Shown: positions 8,180-18,964 of the stretch, piece after piece
Numbering within the stretch: the first letter of the stretch is position 1
How the letters are laid out: every line of letters begins with the position of its first letter
Assembly: GCF_022230885.1 (NCBI RefSeq)
Contig: NZ_JAKGCT010000001.1
Span: 124,001 to 188,000 of the forward strand
Direction: 5' to 3'
Source of the DNA: Paenalcaligenes niemegkensis
GTDB taxonomy: Bacteria > Pseudomonadota > Gammaproteobacteria > Burkholderiales > Burkholderiaceae_B
Length of the DNA stretch: 64,000 nt
Made by a program: the position numbers and the translations under genes
The notes under the pieces: generated by a model
Told to the model about the DNA's origin: nothing
The model's database searches: none
The model's input: only the letters and a program-made list of their open reading frames with translations

Positions 8180-9405
8180 TCAGTGGATGATGACTCGGGC
8201 AAAGCGGCGTTTGCCCACTTGCAAAACGTAAGTTCCTGATTGCACCTGCAATGCTTTGTCTTCGATACGAGTACCGTCAAGACGGACACCGCCCTGCTCA
8301 ATATTACGATGCGCTTCACTGCCCGACGATACGAGTCCTGCTTCACGTAACAATTTAACAATGGCAATTGGGCTTTCTGCTATTACCACCTCGGGAATAT
8401 CGACGGGAATTTCGCCGTGGCGAAAGCGCGCCTCGAAGTTATGCAAAGCTTGTTCTGCTGCTGCCGCAGAGTGAAAGCGCGTGATAATTTCCTGGGCTAG
8501 CGCGACCTTGATATCACGCGGATTTGCGCCCTGCTCGACGCTTGCACGATGCTCTTGAATTTGTGCCATCGTTTTAAATGACAATAATTCGTAGTAGCTC
8601 CACATCAGGGTGTCTGAAATCGACATGAGCTTACCGAACATGGAGTCAGGGCTTTCAGTAATACCTATGTAGTTGCCCTTGGACTTGGACATTTTCTCTA
8701 CCCCATCTAAACCCACCAGCAAGGGCATAGTCAAGATACATTGCTGCTCTTGTCCGTATTCTTTTTGCAATTCGCGGCCAACCAGCAAGTTAAATTTCTG
8801 GTCTGTGCCCCCGAGTTCAAGATCGGCCTTTAGCTGAACTGAATCGTAGCCCTGCAATAAGGGGTATAAGAACTCGTGTACTGAAATAGGCGTATGCGAG
8901 GTAAAACGCTTGGTAAAATCGTCTCGCTCCATCATGCGGGCTACGGTATAGCGGGATGCAAGCTGAATCATTCCTCGCGAGCCCAGCTGGTCACACCACT
9001 CAGAGTTATAGCGCACTTCGGTTCTGGATTGATCCAGCACCAGGCTGGCTTGCTCGTAGTAGGTCTGAGAGTTGATCTTAACCTGTTCGGGCGTCAGAGG
9101 CGGACGGGTATTGTTGCGGCCGCTGGGGTCACCAATAGTCGAGGTAAAGTCGCCAATTAAAAAGATGACCGTGTGCCCTAAATCTTGAAGCTGGCGCATC
9201 TTGTTCAAAACCACCGTATGGCCCAGGTGTATATCAGGTGCCGTTGGATCCAGCCCCAGCTTAATGCGCAGTGGCTCGCCGGTGGCTTGGCTACGTGCCA
9301 GCTTTCTGGTGAATTCGGACTCGACGATAAGCTCGTCGCAGCCACGCTTGGCAACATCGAGTGCAGCTTGAACTTCTGGAGTGGTCGGGGCTTGGGGGTA
9401 GACAT
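8180..9405 (-). CDS. tyrS: Tyrosyl-tRNA synthetase (frameshifted near the start in this sequence)
   Basis: This is a class I tyrosyl-tRNA synthetase with KMSKS (KMSKSKGN, near residue 236) and a C-terminal S4-like RNA-binding domain. Upstream of an in-frame GTG at 9214 the same frame still encodes conserved sequence, including the HIGH-type motif IHLGH and the N-terminus TPEVQAALDVAKRGCDEL. That frame has no start codon before a stop. The only suitable ATG (9405, reading MSTP) is one base out of frame. Adding one base to the G run at 9394-9398 joins them into about 408 residues, the normal length. The break is therefore probably a homopolymer error. The enzyme is essential. Confidence 0.9.
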
Positions 9406-9661
9406 GATTGGCCTAAAAAACTATTTCTCGAAAATGCTCGATAAATCGCGCTGAATGCGATAGGATAACGTGCGATTGACTAACTTGCACGCAGGTAGAA
9501 CAAGTTTGCTTCAATCCCGCAATATCTTAACAGAACGATAAACGTCTCTAGCACGAGAGCTGTCCCGTTCTGCTTTCATTTTATAGCTCCGCGTTGCTTC
9601 GGAATAAGCCCCGTAGGGCAAAGCATTTGCCGAACGGAACGCACATCTAGGTTTTGGTTAC

Positions 9662-11037
9662 ATGCTTAATAAAGGGATCATCGGCTCCCCATCCGCCCCC
9701 CAGCTAACCACCAACAGAGCAGCACGCCTCGCGCAAAAAGGTTTACTTTTTGTTGCTCTCGGTTTGTTTGCAGGCGCTGCTGCCGTCGCAGTCAAGCTTC
9801 CTGCTGTCAGCAATGAACCCGTTATTTTCCAGGCCCGCACCACGCTCGACCTCCCCCATTCGTTTGACGATCTCAGTAATTCGTTTTCAGAGCCCTTTAT
9901 CAGCGAAACCCGAATTCGCCGCGGAGACACTCTGGCAGCGTTATTGCAGCGTCTTAATATTGATGAAGCAGGCCTGCAACAGTTTCTGACCCATCATAAA
10001 GACGCCAGATCGATCTACAAGCTGTATCCCGGACGAGCCATACAAGCCGCGCTTGATAATAACAACCAATTGCAATGGTTACGCTATCACCACACCCCTC
10101 GGATTCTCTCGATGGCAAACCCGTGTCTCGCTGGCTCGAGATTCGTCCTGACGGCGCAGGCTCATTCACCGCCACAGAAGATTATGTTGCGGCCACTGCA
10201 CACGTACAAATGGTAGAAGCTGAAATCAGCTCTTCATTATTTGGTGCAACTGACGCTGCCGGCATTCCTGACGGTATCGCCCTGCAGATTCCTGAAGTCC
10301 TGAGCAGCAAAGTCGACTTCATGAAAGACCTGCGCAAAGGCGACCGTCTACGGGTAATCTACGAGACCTACAATCAAGATGGTCAGCAAATCGGCTCAGG
10401 CCGCTTGTTAGCTCTCGAATTCGAAAACCAGGGCAAAACCCACGAGGCTCTCTGGTTCAAGAACTCAGGCAATAAAAGCGGTGGAAGCTATTACGATTTC
10501 GAGGGCAAAAGCCTGCAAGGCGCCTTTCTGCGCACGGCTTTGAAATTTACCCGAATCAGCTCAACCTTTGGATCTCGGCGCCATCCCATACACGGCAACT
10601 GGCGCAATCACAATGGGGTTGATTACGCAGCCCCTACCGGTACGCCCATTCATGCAACAGCTGATGGCGTAGTCGAGTTTGCAGGCTCCCAGCGCGGATA
10701 CGGTAACACCGTTATCTTGAAGCATCACGGCAGCTACTCTACCTTGTATGCCCATCAAAGCCGTATCGCCAAAGGTTTGCGCAAAGGTGATCGCGTAGAG
10801 CAAGGTCAGCTTATCGGTTATGTGGGCTCTACCGGCTGGGCCACCGGCCCCCACCTGCATTACGAGTTCCGTGTGGCAGGCAAGCCTATAGATCCGTTAT
10901 CTGTAGATCTTCCGGTCGCACGCGTACTTGATCCTTCACAGCAGCAGGCCTTCAATGCCGAAGCGGCTCAGTACAAAGCACAGCTGGCCTTGCTGGAAGG
11001 CTATCAAGACCGTGCCCTGTTGGCATCCAGTCAGTAA
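9662..11037 (+). CDS. M23-family cell-wall endopeptidase (frameshifted in this sequence)
   Basis: This MepM-like peptidoglycan hydrolase has an N-terminal membrane anchor or signal (LLFVALGLFAGAAAVAVKL), a LysM/OapA-like segment (RIRRGDTLAALLQRL) and a C-terminal LytM domain. The zinc ligands are visible in HPIHGNWRNHNGVDYAAPTG and GPHLHYEF. Two frames overlap at 10075-10216. Adding one C to the run at 10095-10098 gives a continuous 458-residue protein reading HHTPSDSLDGKPVSRW across the join. It is divergent from tyrS and followed by anmK, so it sits in a cell-wall recycling context. Confidence 0.88.
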
Positions 11038-11084
11038 TAAATCACTAAATGCCGTGCAACAGCGCGGCATTTTCCCTTGGCGAC

Positions 11085-12185
11085 ATGGATAAAGACTTAT
11101 ACATAGGCCTGATGTCCGGCACCAGCACTGACGGGGCCGACGCCGTACTGGCAAGCTTTGCGCAACCTGAACGCCCGGTGGTACTGGGCGCGCTGGCCAT
11201 TCCTATGCCAGGCTCATTGCGCACACGCTTCCTGGCTCTTAATTCGCCGGCAAACAACGAGCTTGAATCCGCCTACCTTGCCGCCAACGAACTAGCTGAG
11301 CTTTATGCTGATGCCTGCAACTTCTTGCTTCGGCAGTGCCAGCTACCGGCCAGTGAAGTCCGTGCCATCGGTGCGCACGGACAAACGGTGCGACATAACC
11401 CCAGGCTAGGCTACACCGTTCAATTAAACGCTCCTGCCCTATTGGCCGAACGTACCGGCATCGATGTTATCGCTGACTTTCGTAGTCGTGACCTTGCTGC
11501 CGGCGGACAGGGAGCCCCTTTGGTTCCCTTTGTCCACAAAGGCCTTTTCAGCTCAAGGCATGCGCGGGTCATCTTAAACCTGGGCGGCATTGCCAATATC
11601 AGCGTGCTCGACCCCGTCGGCCCTTTACAGGGTTTTGATACAGGCCCCGCGAATATGCTCATGGATTATTGGGCTCAGAGGCATTTGGGCAAAAATTACG
11701 ATAGCAACGGAGAATGGGCTTCCGGCGGCGAGGTATTACCTAAGCTCCTCGAAGCACTTCTGTCAGAACGCTGGTTTGCACTGCCACCGCCAAAATCCAC
11801 CGGCCGAGACTTATTCAATGCTTCATGGCTACATCAAAAACTTGATTCCCATGCTAAAGGCGCCAGCCCGCAGGATGTACAGGCCACCTTGCTCGCTCTG
11901 ACGGTACACAGTATTGCCCGTGCAATGGCGGATTACGCTCCGGAGACGGCCGACATGCTGGTATGCGGCGGCGGAGCCCTGAATGCAGCCCTGATGCAAG
12001 GCCTGGAAAAAGAGCTGGGCATACCCGTACGCAGCACCCAAACGGTAGGTGTCGCCCCACAAGAGGTAGAAGCCCTGGCTTTTGCGTGGCTAGCTTACGC
12101 TCATGTAAAACGCATAAAGGCGAGTACCCCAGAAATTACCGGGGCTCGCCATGCGTCGATTCTTGGTGCCTGCTACCCTGCCTAA
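11085..12185 (+). CDS. anmK: Anhydro-N-acetylmuramic acid kinase
   Basis: This kinase phosphorylates and opens 1,6-anhydro-MurNAc during peptidoglycan recycling. Family marks are LYIGLMSGTSTDGADAV at the start, GAHGQTVRH, GGQGAPLVPFVH, LNLGGIANIS and GFDTGPANMLMD. I chose the ATG at 11085 because it directly precedes the conserved N-terminus. An upstream in-frame ATG at 11049 would add 12 unconserved residues. It follows the M23 peptidase gene closely and is probably co-transcribed with it. Confidence 0.93.
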   Translation: MDKDLYIGLMSGTSTDGADAVLASFAQPERPVVLGALAIPMPGSLRTRFLALNSPANNELESAYLAANELAELYADACNFLLRQCQLPASEVRAIGAHGQTVRHNPRLGYTVQLNAPALLAERTGIDVIADFRSRDLAAGGQGAPLVPFVHKGLFSSRHARVILNLGGIANISVLDPVGPLQGFDTGPANMLMDYWAQRHLGKNYDSNGEWASGGEVLPKLLEALLSERWFALPPPKSTGRDLFNASWLHQKLDSHAKGASPQDVQATLLALTVHSIARAMADYAPETADMLVCGGGALNAALMQGLEKELGIPVRSTQTVGVAPQEVEALAFAWLAYAHVKRIKASTPEITGARHASILGACYPA

Positions 12186-12235
12186 AAACAGCAAGAGCCT
12201 ACATCAGCAGCCTTGCTATGCAGCTATAGCCTTGC

Positions 12236-12604
12236 TTAAACCGTAAAAGAGGATCCGCAGCCACATGTGGTGCTGGCATTCGGGTTGCGAATGACAAACT
12301 GTGCACCGTCGAGGTCGTCTTTATAGTCGATTTCTGCGCCTACCAAATATTGAAAGCTCATGGGGTCAACCAGAAGATGAACCCCGCTTTTATCGATGGT
12401 CGTGTCATCGTCGTTGACGACATCGTCAAAGGTAAAGCCGTACTGAAAACCCGAGCATCCGCCACCTTGGACAAATACCCGCAGTTTCAAATCGGGATTA
12501 CCTTCTTCTAATAATAAATCGCGAACCTTCTCGACTGCTGCATCGCTGAATAACAATGGTGCAGGAGGGGCTTGAAGATCAACAGATTGGGTCAGGGTGC
12601 TCAT
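12236..12604 (-). CDS. erpA: Iron-sulfur cluster insertion protein ErpA
   Basis: This 122-residue A-type carrier has the three conserved cysteines: [11 protein letters not shown] near residue 49 and TTCGCGSSF at the C-terminus. It delivers Fe-S clusters to apoproteins in the cytosol. It is convergent with anmK. The 14 residues before the conserved core are a normal variable N-terminus. Confidence 0.95.
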   Translation of the reverse strand: MSTLTQSVDLQAPPAPLLFSDAAVEKVRDLLLEEGNPDLKLRVFVQGGGCSGFQYGFTFDDVVNDDDTTIDKSGVHLLVDPMSFQYLVGAEIDYKDDLDGAQFVIRNPNASTTCGCGSSFTV

Positions 12605-12663
12605 AAGATACTCCAGCAGTGAAACACTGCAACTATTTTAAGCCTTTAACAACCACTTGTCGC

Positions 12664-13401
12664 TTACGGAGGTGTAATGTCGATTTTCCGCGAAACACGC
12701 AAGGTATTACCCTCTTGAATATGAACGCTAAGCGACTGTGGAATAAAGTTTTCGGGAATGGCTAACCACCCCGCACTACGATTGAATTGTTCGAAACTCA
12801 GCTGGAAACTGCTTTCACCTTCTACGGAGATATCGCCATTTAGCGCAGGACTGACAGTATCGGCTTCGTCTGGGATTCGAGTTGCTGCCTGCAGCGTTAA
12901 GGTTGTAGCCTTACCGTCTTGCATGCCCTGCGCAGTAAATGAAAGCGCACCTTCAAAAAGGTTGTTGCCCGCAGCATTACGTTGCAATAGTAGTCTATAG
13001 CGTAACAGATGCCCAACGACTTCTGCATCGAAGGCCCTAATACTTATGGAGCCTTGTGGGCCTGGGGGCAACAGTTTCTCGAAAAAAGCCAATTGCTCTT
13101 GCAGTCGGCCAATTTCAGCTTGCCCTTGCTGAAGGCTGACTTCCAGACCCTTGATGGTACTTTGTTCTATAACAAGCTGACCACGCAAGGTATCACTTTC
13201 AGCCTGCTCGGTTAACAAGCGCTCGTTGAGCTGCTGAATTTCTTCGTAGGGATAAGCAGGCGCAGTCGTTGAAGTTGCCGTAAACAGCCACGTACACCCT
13301 GCCCCCACGGCCAGCCCCACGATAAGAGCCGCCAAAGCAGCCATGCCGCGCATTGGCGATGCGCGCACAGCTGATGCGGAGGAGTCGGGAGAATGCTTCA
13401 T
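12664..13401 (-). CDS. Membrane-anchored coiled-coil protein (DUF6776-like)
   Basis: This 245-residue protein has one N-terminal membrane segment (GMAALAALIVGLAVGAGCTW, about 19-38), a glutamine/glutamate-rich coiled coil (about 55-108) ending in FFEKLLPPG, and a beta-rich C-terminal domain, presumably periplasmic. It resembles the uncharacterised DUF6776 proteins found near argC and erpA in related bacteria. The function is unknown. It follows argC by about 56 bases on the same strand. Confidence 0.7.
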   Translation of the reverse strand: MKHSPDSSASAVRASPMRGMAALAALIVGLAVGAGCTWLFTATSTTAPAYPYEEIQQLNERLLTEQAESDTLRGQLVIEQSTIKGLEVSLQQGQAEIGRLQEQLAFFEKLLPPGPQGSISIRAFDAEVVGHLLRYRLLLQRNAAGNNLFEGALSFTAQGMQDGKATTLTLQAATRIPDEADTVSPALNGDISVEGESSFQLSFEQFNRSAGWLAIPENFIPQSLSVHIQEGNTLRVSRKIDITPP

Positions 13402-13457
13402 TGCTTATCTGACCGTGCCCGGGTCGCTGAGTTCCCGTTGCTTGCTTAAATATGAGC

Positions 13458-14522
13458 TTAGGGAACGATAGCGATATGCTGCAAGCCGGTGTTCTCGGGC
13501 AGGCCGAACATAAGGTTCATATTTTGTACCGCTTGACCCGCAGCCCCTTTAACCAGATTATCCTGAACAACCAGAATGACCAACTGGTCTCCGTCACCTG
13601 GCCTTTGCACAGCAATACGTACGGTGTTGGTAGCGCGTACCGAGCGCGTTTCAGGCAGCACACCTGCAGGCAAAACATCGATGAAATATTCGTCGGCATA
13701 ACGCTCTTCGAAAAGCGCCTGGAAATCTGTGTCGAGGGCATCAGGTGCAATGCGCGCGTAAATTGTGGAAAACATTCCGCGAATCATGGGGACCAGATGC
13801 GGTACGAACGTCAGGCCAACCGGTGCGCCATGAATAGTGGTCAGATGTTCGCTGATTTCAGGAAGATGACGATGCCCCCCGACCCCATAAGCACGGAAGT
13901 TATCGCTGGACTCGGAAAACAAAATTGATTGCGATGCCGTACGGCCTGCACCTGACACCCCGGATTTGCAGTCAGCAATAATATGGCTGGTATCAATAAG
14001 CTTTTTACCGCCTTCAAGAAGCGGCAGCAACCCGGTAATGACGGTAACTGGATAGCAGCCCGGATTACCCACTACTTTTGCTTTGCGAATTTTTTCACGA
14101 TTTAACTCGACCAGCCCATACACTGAGTTGCGCAAGATATCGGGGCAGACGTGTGGCATTTTGTACCACTTTTGAAAAACATCGGTATCTTGCATACGAA
14201 AGTCAGCAGCCAGATCGATTATTTTAACGCCGTGCTGCAATAAGTTTTCGGCTGCGTTCATGGCAACGCCATGTGGAGTTGCGAAAAACACTACATCGCA
14301 GCTCTCTAGGCTGGCTTCGTCAGGAGCCTGAAACACAACATCGATGTGCCCCCGTAAATTCGGAAACATATCGGCTACCGGCATGCCGCTTTCCTGACGG
14401 GAAGTCACCGCAACCACCTGTGCGTTGGGATGCTGCGATAACAGTCGCAATAGCTCAACCCCCGTATAACCTGTAGCACCCACAATACCAATTTTGATTG
14501 GTTCTGAAACCGTTGTAGCCAT
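13458..14522 (-). CDS. argC: N-acetyl-gamma-glutamyl-phosphate reductase
   Basis: This enzyme reduces N-acetyl-glutamyl phosphate to the semialdehyde in arginine synthesis. The NADP-binding [18 protein letters not shown] is at the N-terminus, the catalytic cysteine is in VGNPGCYPV, and HRHLPEI and FVPHLVPM are conserved. I chose the ATG at 14522 (MATTVSEP) rather than the longer frame from 14543, because the conserved Rossmann strand begins soon after. It gives 354 residues, normal for the family. The gene is downstream of the rplM-rpsI terminator. Confidence 0.95.
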   Translation of the reverse strand: MATTVSEPIKIGIVGATGYTGVELLRLLSQHPNAQVVAVTSRQESGMPVADMFPNLRGHIDVVFQAPDEASLESCDVVFFATPHGVAMNAAENLLQHGVKIIDLAADFRMQDTDVFQKWYKMPHVCPDILRNSVYGLVELNREKIRKAKVVGNPGCYPVTVITGLLPLLEGGKKLIDTSHIIADCKSGVSGAGRTASQSILFSESSDNFRAYGVGGHRHLPEISEHLTTIHGAPVGLTFVPHLVPMIRGMFSTIYARIAPDALDTDFQALFEERYADEYFIDVLPAGVLPETRSVRATNTVRIAVQRPGDGDQLVILVVQDNLVKGAAGQAVQNMNLMFGLPENTGLQHIAIVP

Positions 14523-14626
14523 GTTGAGTCCCCATTTGTGCAAACCGTATGCACATATTATGCAACAAATAAAAAAGCCGAGGCGTAGAGAGGGATAAGT
14601 TTAACGTAGCACTACGCCCATACGAC

Positions 14627-14651
14627 AAAACCCCGGCGGGGCCGGGGTTTT
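14627..14651 (-). terminator. Rho-independent terminator after rpsI
   Basis: An 11-base perfect stem (AAAACCCCGGC with GCCGGGGTTTT) and a 3-base loop lie about 40 bases beyond the rpsI stop. Because the stem ends in A and T runs, it can work in either direction. It separates the ribosomal operon from argC. Confidence 0.9.
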
Positions 14652-14688
14652 GCGTCGTTGAATGGCGACCAGCGCCACCCCAACAGTA

Positions 14689-15081
14689 TTAGCGCTTGCT
14701 GAACTGTTTACGACGGCGAGCTTTGTGGAAGCCCACTTTCTTACGTTCAACTTCACGAGCATCGCGAGTCACCAGACCAGCTTGTTTCAACGCTGATTTC
14801 AGTGTTTCGTCAAAGTCGATCAAAGCACGTGTGATGCCGTGACGAACAGCACCAGCCTGACCACTTTCGCCACCACCGTGAACGTTGACTTTAATGTCAA
14901 AGGACTCGAGGTGCTCAGTTAGTGTCAGCGGCTGACGCACAATCATGCGGCCAGTTTCACGAGCAAAGTACTCATCAACAGGCTTGCCATTAACAACGAT
15001 GGCGCCTGTACCTTTTTTAATAAATACACGGGCGACCGACGATTTGCGTCGTCCGGTACCGTAATTCCAATTACCGATCAT
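14689..15081 (-). CDS. rpsI: 30S ribosomal protein S9 (uS9)
   Basis: This 130-residue protein starts [20 protein letters not shown] and ends in the conserved basic tail RRRKQFSKR, which reaches the P-site t[12 protein letters not shown] and [16 protein letters not shown] are family signatures. It begins 9 bases after the rplM stop and forms the usual rplM-rpsI operon. Confidence 0.97.
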   Translation of the reverse strand: MIGNWNYGTGRRKSSVARVFIKKGTGAIVVNGKPVDEYFARETGRMIVRQPLTLTEHLESFDIKVNVHGGGESGQAGAVRHGITRALIDFDETLKSALKQAGLVTRDAREVERKKVGFHKARRRKQFSKR

Positions 15082-15090
15082 GAGCTGTCC

Positions 15091-15519
15091 TTAGATATCC
15101 AGCGGTTTGGGCTGTTGTGCAGAGTGAGGATGCTCGGCGCCAGCATAAACCTTGAGTTTCTTGGCCATGGCATAACCCAGAGGACCCTTAGGCAGCATGC
15201 CTTTTACGGCTTTCTCGATAGCACGGCCAGGGAAGCGCTCTTGCATGCGCTCAAAGTTGATTTCGCGAATACCACCAACATAGCCAGTATGGCGGTAGTA
15301 TTTTTTGTCTTGGGTTTTATTGCCCGTGACGCGAATGTCAGCAGCGTTGATAATGATAATGTAATCGCCGGTATCAACGTGCGGAGTGAATTCAGGTTTG
15401 TGCTTGCCACGCAGGCGACGTGCGACTTCGCTGGCCACACGACCCAGGACTTTGTCCTTGGCATCGATCACAAACCACTCACGCCGGACTTCATGCGGCT
15501 TGGCCACAAAGGTCTTCAT
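15091..15519 (-). CDS. rplM: 50S ribosomal protein L13 (uL13)
   Basis: This 142-residue protein starts [20 protein letters not shown], preceded by an AGGAA ribosome-binding site. The longer open frame to 15552 adds unconserved residues and is not used. [19 protein letters not shown] and [10 protein letters not shown] are characteristic. It is the first gene of the rplM-rpsI operon. Confidence 0.97.
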   Translation of the reverse strand: MKTFVAKPHEVRREWFVIDAKDKVLGRVASEVARRLRGKHKPEFTPHVDTGDYIIIINAADIRVTGNKTQDKKYYRHTGYVGGIREINFERMQERFPGRAIEKAVKGMLPKGPLGYAMAKKLKVYAGAEHPHSAQQPKPLDI

Positions 15520-15706
15520 GATGGTTCCTAGTAATAAAAACACCTGCACCACGATGGTGCATGGTTATGCATCCAGCCACCCTAGCCAAGACGTTATTAA
15601 TCGCCCGTGCTAACAACAGACGTTGCTAAAAACATATGTTGAGAGAAAATATATGTGGTGGCTAAAACCGGATAATTCTAACACGTTAATAATCTACTGG
15701 CGACAA

Positions 15707-15738
15707 AAAACCCCAACGCAATGATACGCAGGGGTTTT
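15707..15738 (-). terminator. Rho-independent terminator after the TRAP binding-protein gene
   Basis: AAAACCCC and GGGGTTTT form an 8-base stem around a 16-base loop, just beyond the minus-strand stop at 15750. The T-run on the minus strand follows the stem. Confidence 0.8.
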
Positions 15739-15749
15739 ATCGCAACAGC

Positions 15750-16853
15750 TTAGGATCGGCGGCGGTTAGCCAGGGCCAAGCCTATGTAGTTGTCGAAGGA
15801 GCCTTCAGCCACACGGAACCAAGGTACAACTTCGTCACGAAAACCCATGTAGTTATCATGAATTTTCTTGAACATCGGATCTTTGTCGCAAAACTCTTTG
15901 TAGAGCTGGTTGGACGCTTCGAAAGAGGCATCCATAACGTCGCGGGGGAAGGCTTTTAGCACGGCTCCTGCTGCCATCAGCCGACGTAAGGCTGCCGGGC
16001 TTTGTGAATCGTACATGGTGAGCATTTTATTGCTGGCTGCGCGGGCACACGTTGCCACCACCGCCTGATACTGCGGAGGCAAGCTGGCGAACGCTTCGTC
16101 GTTAATGTAGAGCGAAACCTGAGCTGATCCTTCCCACCATCCGGGGTAGTAATAGTACTTGGCGACCTTATGAAAACCCAGCTTTTCGTCATCGACCGGA
16201 CCCACGAATTCGACCGCGTCCAAGGTGCCTTTTTCGAGAGATGGGTAGATATCACCTGGGGGAACTTGCTGAGGTACTACGCCCAGACGTGCAAGAACTT
16301 CGCCTGCGAAACCCGCAGTGCGCATTTTCAGGCCCTTCAGGTCTTCAATGGAGTTAATTTCCTTACGGTACCAGCCACCCATTTGTGTGCCTGTATTACC
16401 AAAAGGAAAGTTAACAATATTACGCGTAGCAAAGAGTTCGCGCATGAGCGTCAGGCCATCGCCTTCGAACATCCAGGCATCAAGCTGGCGGGCATTCAAA
16501 CCAAATGGCACTGCAGTATCAAAGCTGAAGGAGGGATCTTTACCGTAAAAGTAATAGGAAGCTGTCTGGCCAGCCTCGACCGTACCGTTACCCACGGCGT
16601 CCATAACCTCAAAGCCCGGAACAATCTCACCAGCTGGATAAAGACGAATTGAGAAATTTCCGCCGGTGGCTTCTTCAACCATTTTCACGAATAGCTGGGC
16701 CGTACCAAATAGCGCTGGTAAGGACGGCCCGTAGGTTGATGTCATTTTCCAGTTGATTTTCGGGTTACTTTCCGCAATGGCGGGAGCCGCAAAGGCGGCT
16801 GTGCCTGCCACGGCCCCGATACCCGCCTTTTTCAAGAATGAGCGACGCTCCAT
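15750..16853 (-). CDS. TRAP transporter substrate-binding protein with Tat-type signal
   Basis: This 367-residue DctP/TakP-type periplasmic binding protein has a twin-arginine signal (RRSFLKKAGIGAVAG, cleavage probably after APAIA). The core shows the family pattern: FPFGNTGTQMGGWYRKE, LKGLKMRTAGFAGEVLARLG with the ligand-binding arginine, and GTLDAVEFVGPVDDEKLGFHKVAKYYY. TakP-like members bind 2-oxo acids. The ligand here is not determined. No DctQ/DctM membrane genes are adjacent, so it must use components encoded elsewhere or act alone. Confidence 0.9.
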   Translation of the reverse strand: MERRSFLKKAGIGAVAGTAAFAAPAIAESNPKINWKMTSTYGPSLPALFGTAQLFVKMVEEATGGNFSIRLYPAGEIVPGFEVMDAVGNGTVEAGQTASYYFYGKDPSFSFDTAVPFGLNARQLDAWMFEGDGLTLMRELFATRNIVNFPFGNTGTQMGGWYRKEINSIEDLKGLKMRTAGFAGEVLARLGVVPQQVPPGDIYPSLEKGTLDAVEFVGPVDDEKLGFHKVAKYYYYPGWWEGSAQVSLYINDEAFASLPPQYQAVVATCARAASNKMLTMYDSQSPAALRRLMAAGAVLKAFPRDVMDASFEASNQLYKEFCDKDPMFKKIHDNYMGFRDEVVPWFRVAEGSFDNYIGLALANRRRS

Positions 16854-16990
16854 AATACTGAATCTCCTTGGGGTTCTTAATAGCCTGCGCCTGCAACGGC
16901 GACCGATGCTGGATAATACACCGAGTTACTACAAGCTGTAATCAGGATAAACCTATGTTCAGGCGCTTAGTTTGCGCCTACGGGAAAACA

Positions 16991-18357
16991 TTAGCCGCCT
17001 GCGATAGCCATTTTCTCGATGAGTATCGAACCCGTAGACTTAGAGCCCCTATTAAGTGAGTCTGCCCCGATGGCAACGATGTCCCTGAACATCTGCGACA
17101 GGTTGCCGGCAATAGTGATTTCTTCCACAGCATGCTGAATCTCACCATTCTCGACCCAGTAACCAAAAGCGCCTCGGGAGTAATCGCCCGTGACATAGTT
17201 GACCCCTTGACCTATAAGCTCTGTTACCAGCAGCCCGGTACCCAGCTTGCGCAACATCGCCTCGAAGTCATCCTCAGGACGAGTCTGCCTGGATATCAGT
17301 TTTAGGTTATGCGATCCGCCTGCGTTGCCCGTGGTGCTCATTCCCAGCTTGCGCGCCGTGTATGTGGACAGGAAGTAACCTTGCAAGGTACCGTTATCCA
17401 CCACTGTGCGGGGCTGAGTACGCACCCCTTCGCTGTCAAAGGGGGCACTGCCCATTGCGGCAATGACGTAAGGATCTTCCAGTACGCTCAGATGGTCAGC
17501 CAGGACCTTTTTACCCAGGCTGTCCAGCAAAAACGAACTTTTACGATATAGCGATCCGCCGCTGGTGGCTTGCACCAAGGATCCTAGCAGCCCTACAGCC
17601 AGCGGTGCTTCAAATAAAACGGGATAGTTACCGGTTTTAATACGGCGAGCCGACAGCCTGGCCAGCGTTCTTTTTGCAGCATAAGCTCCTATGGTCTCTG
17701 GGGCGGCCAGGCGTGAAGCATTGCGGGAAGCGGAGTACCAGTAATCACGCTGCATGGCTTCACCAGCACCCGCAATCGGCGATACCGATATGGAATGGCG
17801 ACTGTAGGGGTAACCACCGAGAAAACCGCGGCTATTTCCCAACACAAAGTGCCCTTCTGAACTATCAACCGAAGCTCCTTCACTGTTCGCAATTAATGCA
17901 CTGTATTCTAGTGCTGCATGCTCCGCGCGCAGTGCAAGGCGCTGAGCATGCTCCGCACTTAACTGCCACGGGTGATAAAGCTGTAAATCTGGGTAGTCCA
18001 ACGCAAACTGATCGGGCTCTGCCAAGCCCGCGGCGGAATCCTCTGCTGTATGTTTAGCGATGTGCCATGCCGCAGCCACCGTTTCCTCTAGCGCCTTAGC
18101 GGCAAAATCAGAGGTCGAGGCCGAGCCCCGCCTTAAGCCATCGAACACTGTAATTGCCAAACCGCGGTCACGGGTTTGCTCGACGGTTTCTAAATCCAGG
18201 TTTCGCACCGATACCGATAGTCCACGGCTTTCAGATACTTCAACTGTCGCATCTGAGGCCCCGAGTTTTTTGCATGCCGTAATGCGTCGTCGACCAATTC
18301 GCAGAAACGAAACTGGTTTTCCGAGATCGGCAAATTAGAAATGGATGATTCGCTCAT
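16991..18357 (-). CDS. pmbA: Metalloprotease PmbA/TldE (frameshifted near the start in this sequence)
   Basis: TldE subunit of the TldD/E protease, which processes microcin and other modified peptides. The 405-residue open frame lacks the first ~50 residues. These are encoded from an ATG at 18357 (MSESSISNLPISENQF...VDDALRHAK) one frame away. Adding one base to the T run at 18266-18271 reads LRHAKKLGASDATVEVSES and restores about 455 residues. Conserved features are SISVSPIAGAGEAMQRDYWY, FEAPLAVGLLGSLVQATSGG and GNAGGSHNLKL. It is divergent from darP, as in many proteobacteria. Confidence 0.9.
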
Positions 18358-18419
18358 TGATACTCTTTAAGGTTAGGCGGTTATGATAGCTAATTGGCGA
18401 CAATCTTTTTATTCTTTTT

Positions 18420-18953
18420 ATGTCCGATCTTAATTTAGAACCCGATGAAAACGGCTATTTTGGCCCTAGCAAGTCTCAAGTGAAGCGCGACATGCTCGCT
18501 TTGGTCGACTTAGGGAAGCAGCTCATCGACTTATCAGATGACAAGCTACGCCAACTGAAATTTGAAGACAAACTACACTCTGCCATCAAAGATGCTCAGC
18601 ATATCAATGCCCGTGAAGGCAAGCGCCGCCAAATCCATTACGTGGGCAAGCTGCTGCGTAACGAAGATGCAGACGCCATTCGCAAGCAACTCGACTTATG
18701 GGAAAACGGCTCTAAAGAACAGGCCCGGGCTATGCACCGTGTTGAGGCCTTGCGTGATTTACTGATACGTGACGACGAAGCCTTAACCGAGTTTTTCGAC
18801 ACCTACGGTCAGGCCAACGTGCAAGAGTTTCGTACTTTGGTGCGCTCAGCTCGCCGCGAAGCAAAACAAAACGAGGCTCTTCCTGAAGGCCGCGAGCCAT
18901 CACGCAAACATTTCCGAAGTCTTTTTCAAGCTATTAAAACCATTGTTGCTTAA
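18420..18953 (+). CDS. darP: Dual-action ribosomal maturation protein DarP (YjgA/DUF615)
   Basis: This 177-residue, strongly charged helical protein has the DUF615 signatures PSKSQVKRDMLALVDLGKQL, REGKRRQIHYVGKLLR and REPSRKHFRSLFQ. DarP binds late 50S precursors and assists peptidyl-transferase-centre maturation. It is divergently paired with pmbA and followed after 11 bases by an esterase gene. Confidence 0.93.
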   Translation: MSDLNLEPDENGYFGPSKSQVKRDMLALVDLGKQLIDLSDDKLRQLKFEDKLHSAIKDAQHINAREGKRRQIHYVGKLLRNEDADAIRKQLDLWENGSKEQARAMHRVEALRDLLIRDDEALTEFFDTYGQANVQEFRTLVRSARREAKQNEALPEGREPSRKHFRSLFQAIKTIVA

Positions 18954-18964
18954 CCGGAGTATTC

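Noticed and set aside
13452..13928. 158-codon plus-strand frame inside argC
   Set aside because: Antisense to conserved argC sequence; no ribosome-binding site.
16170..16652. 160-codon plus-strand frame inside the TRAP binding-protein gene
   Set aside because: Antisense to a well-conserved gene.
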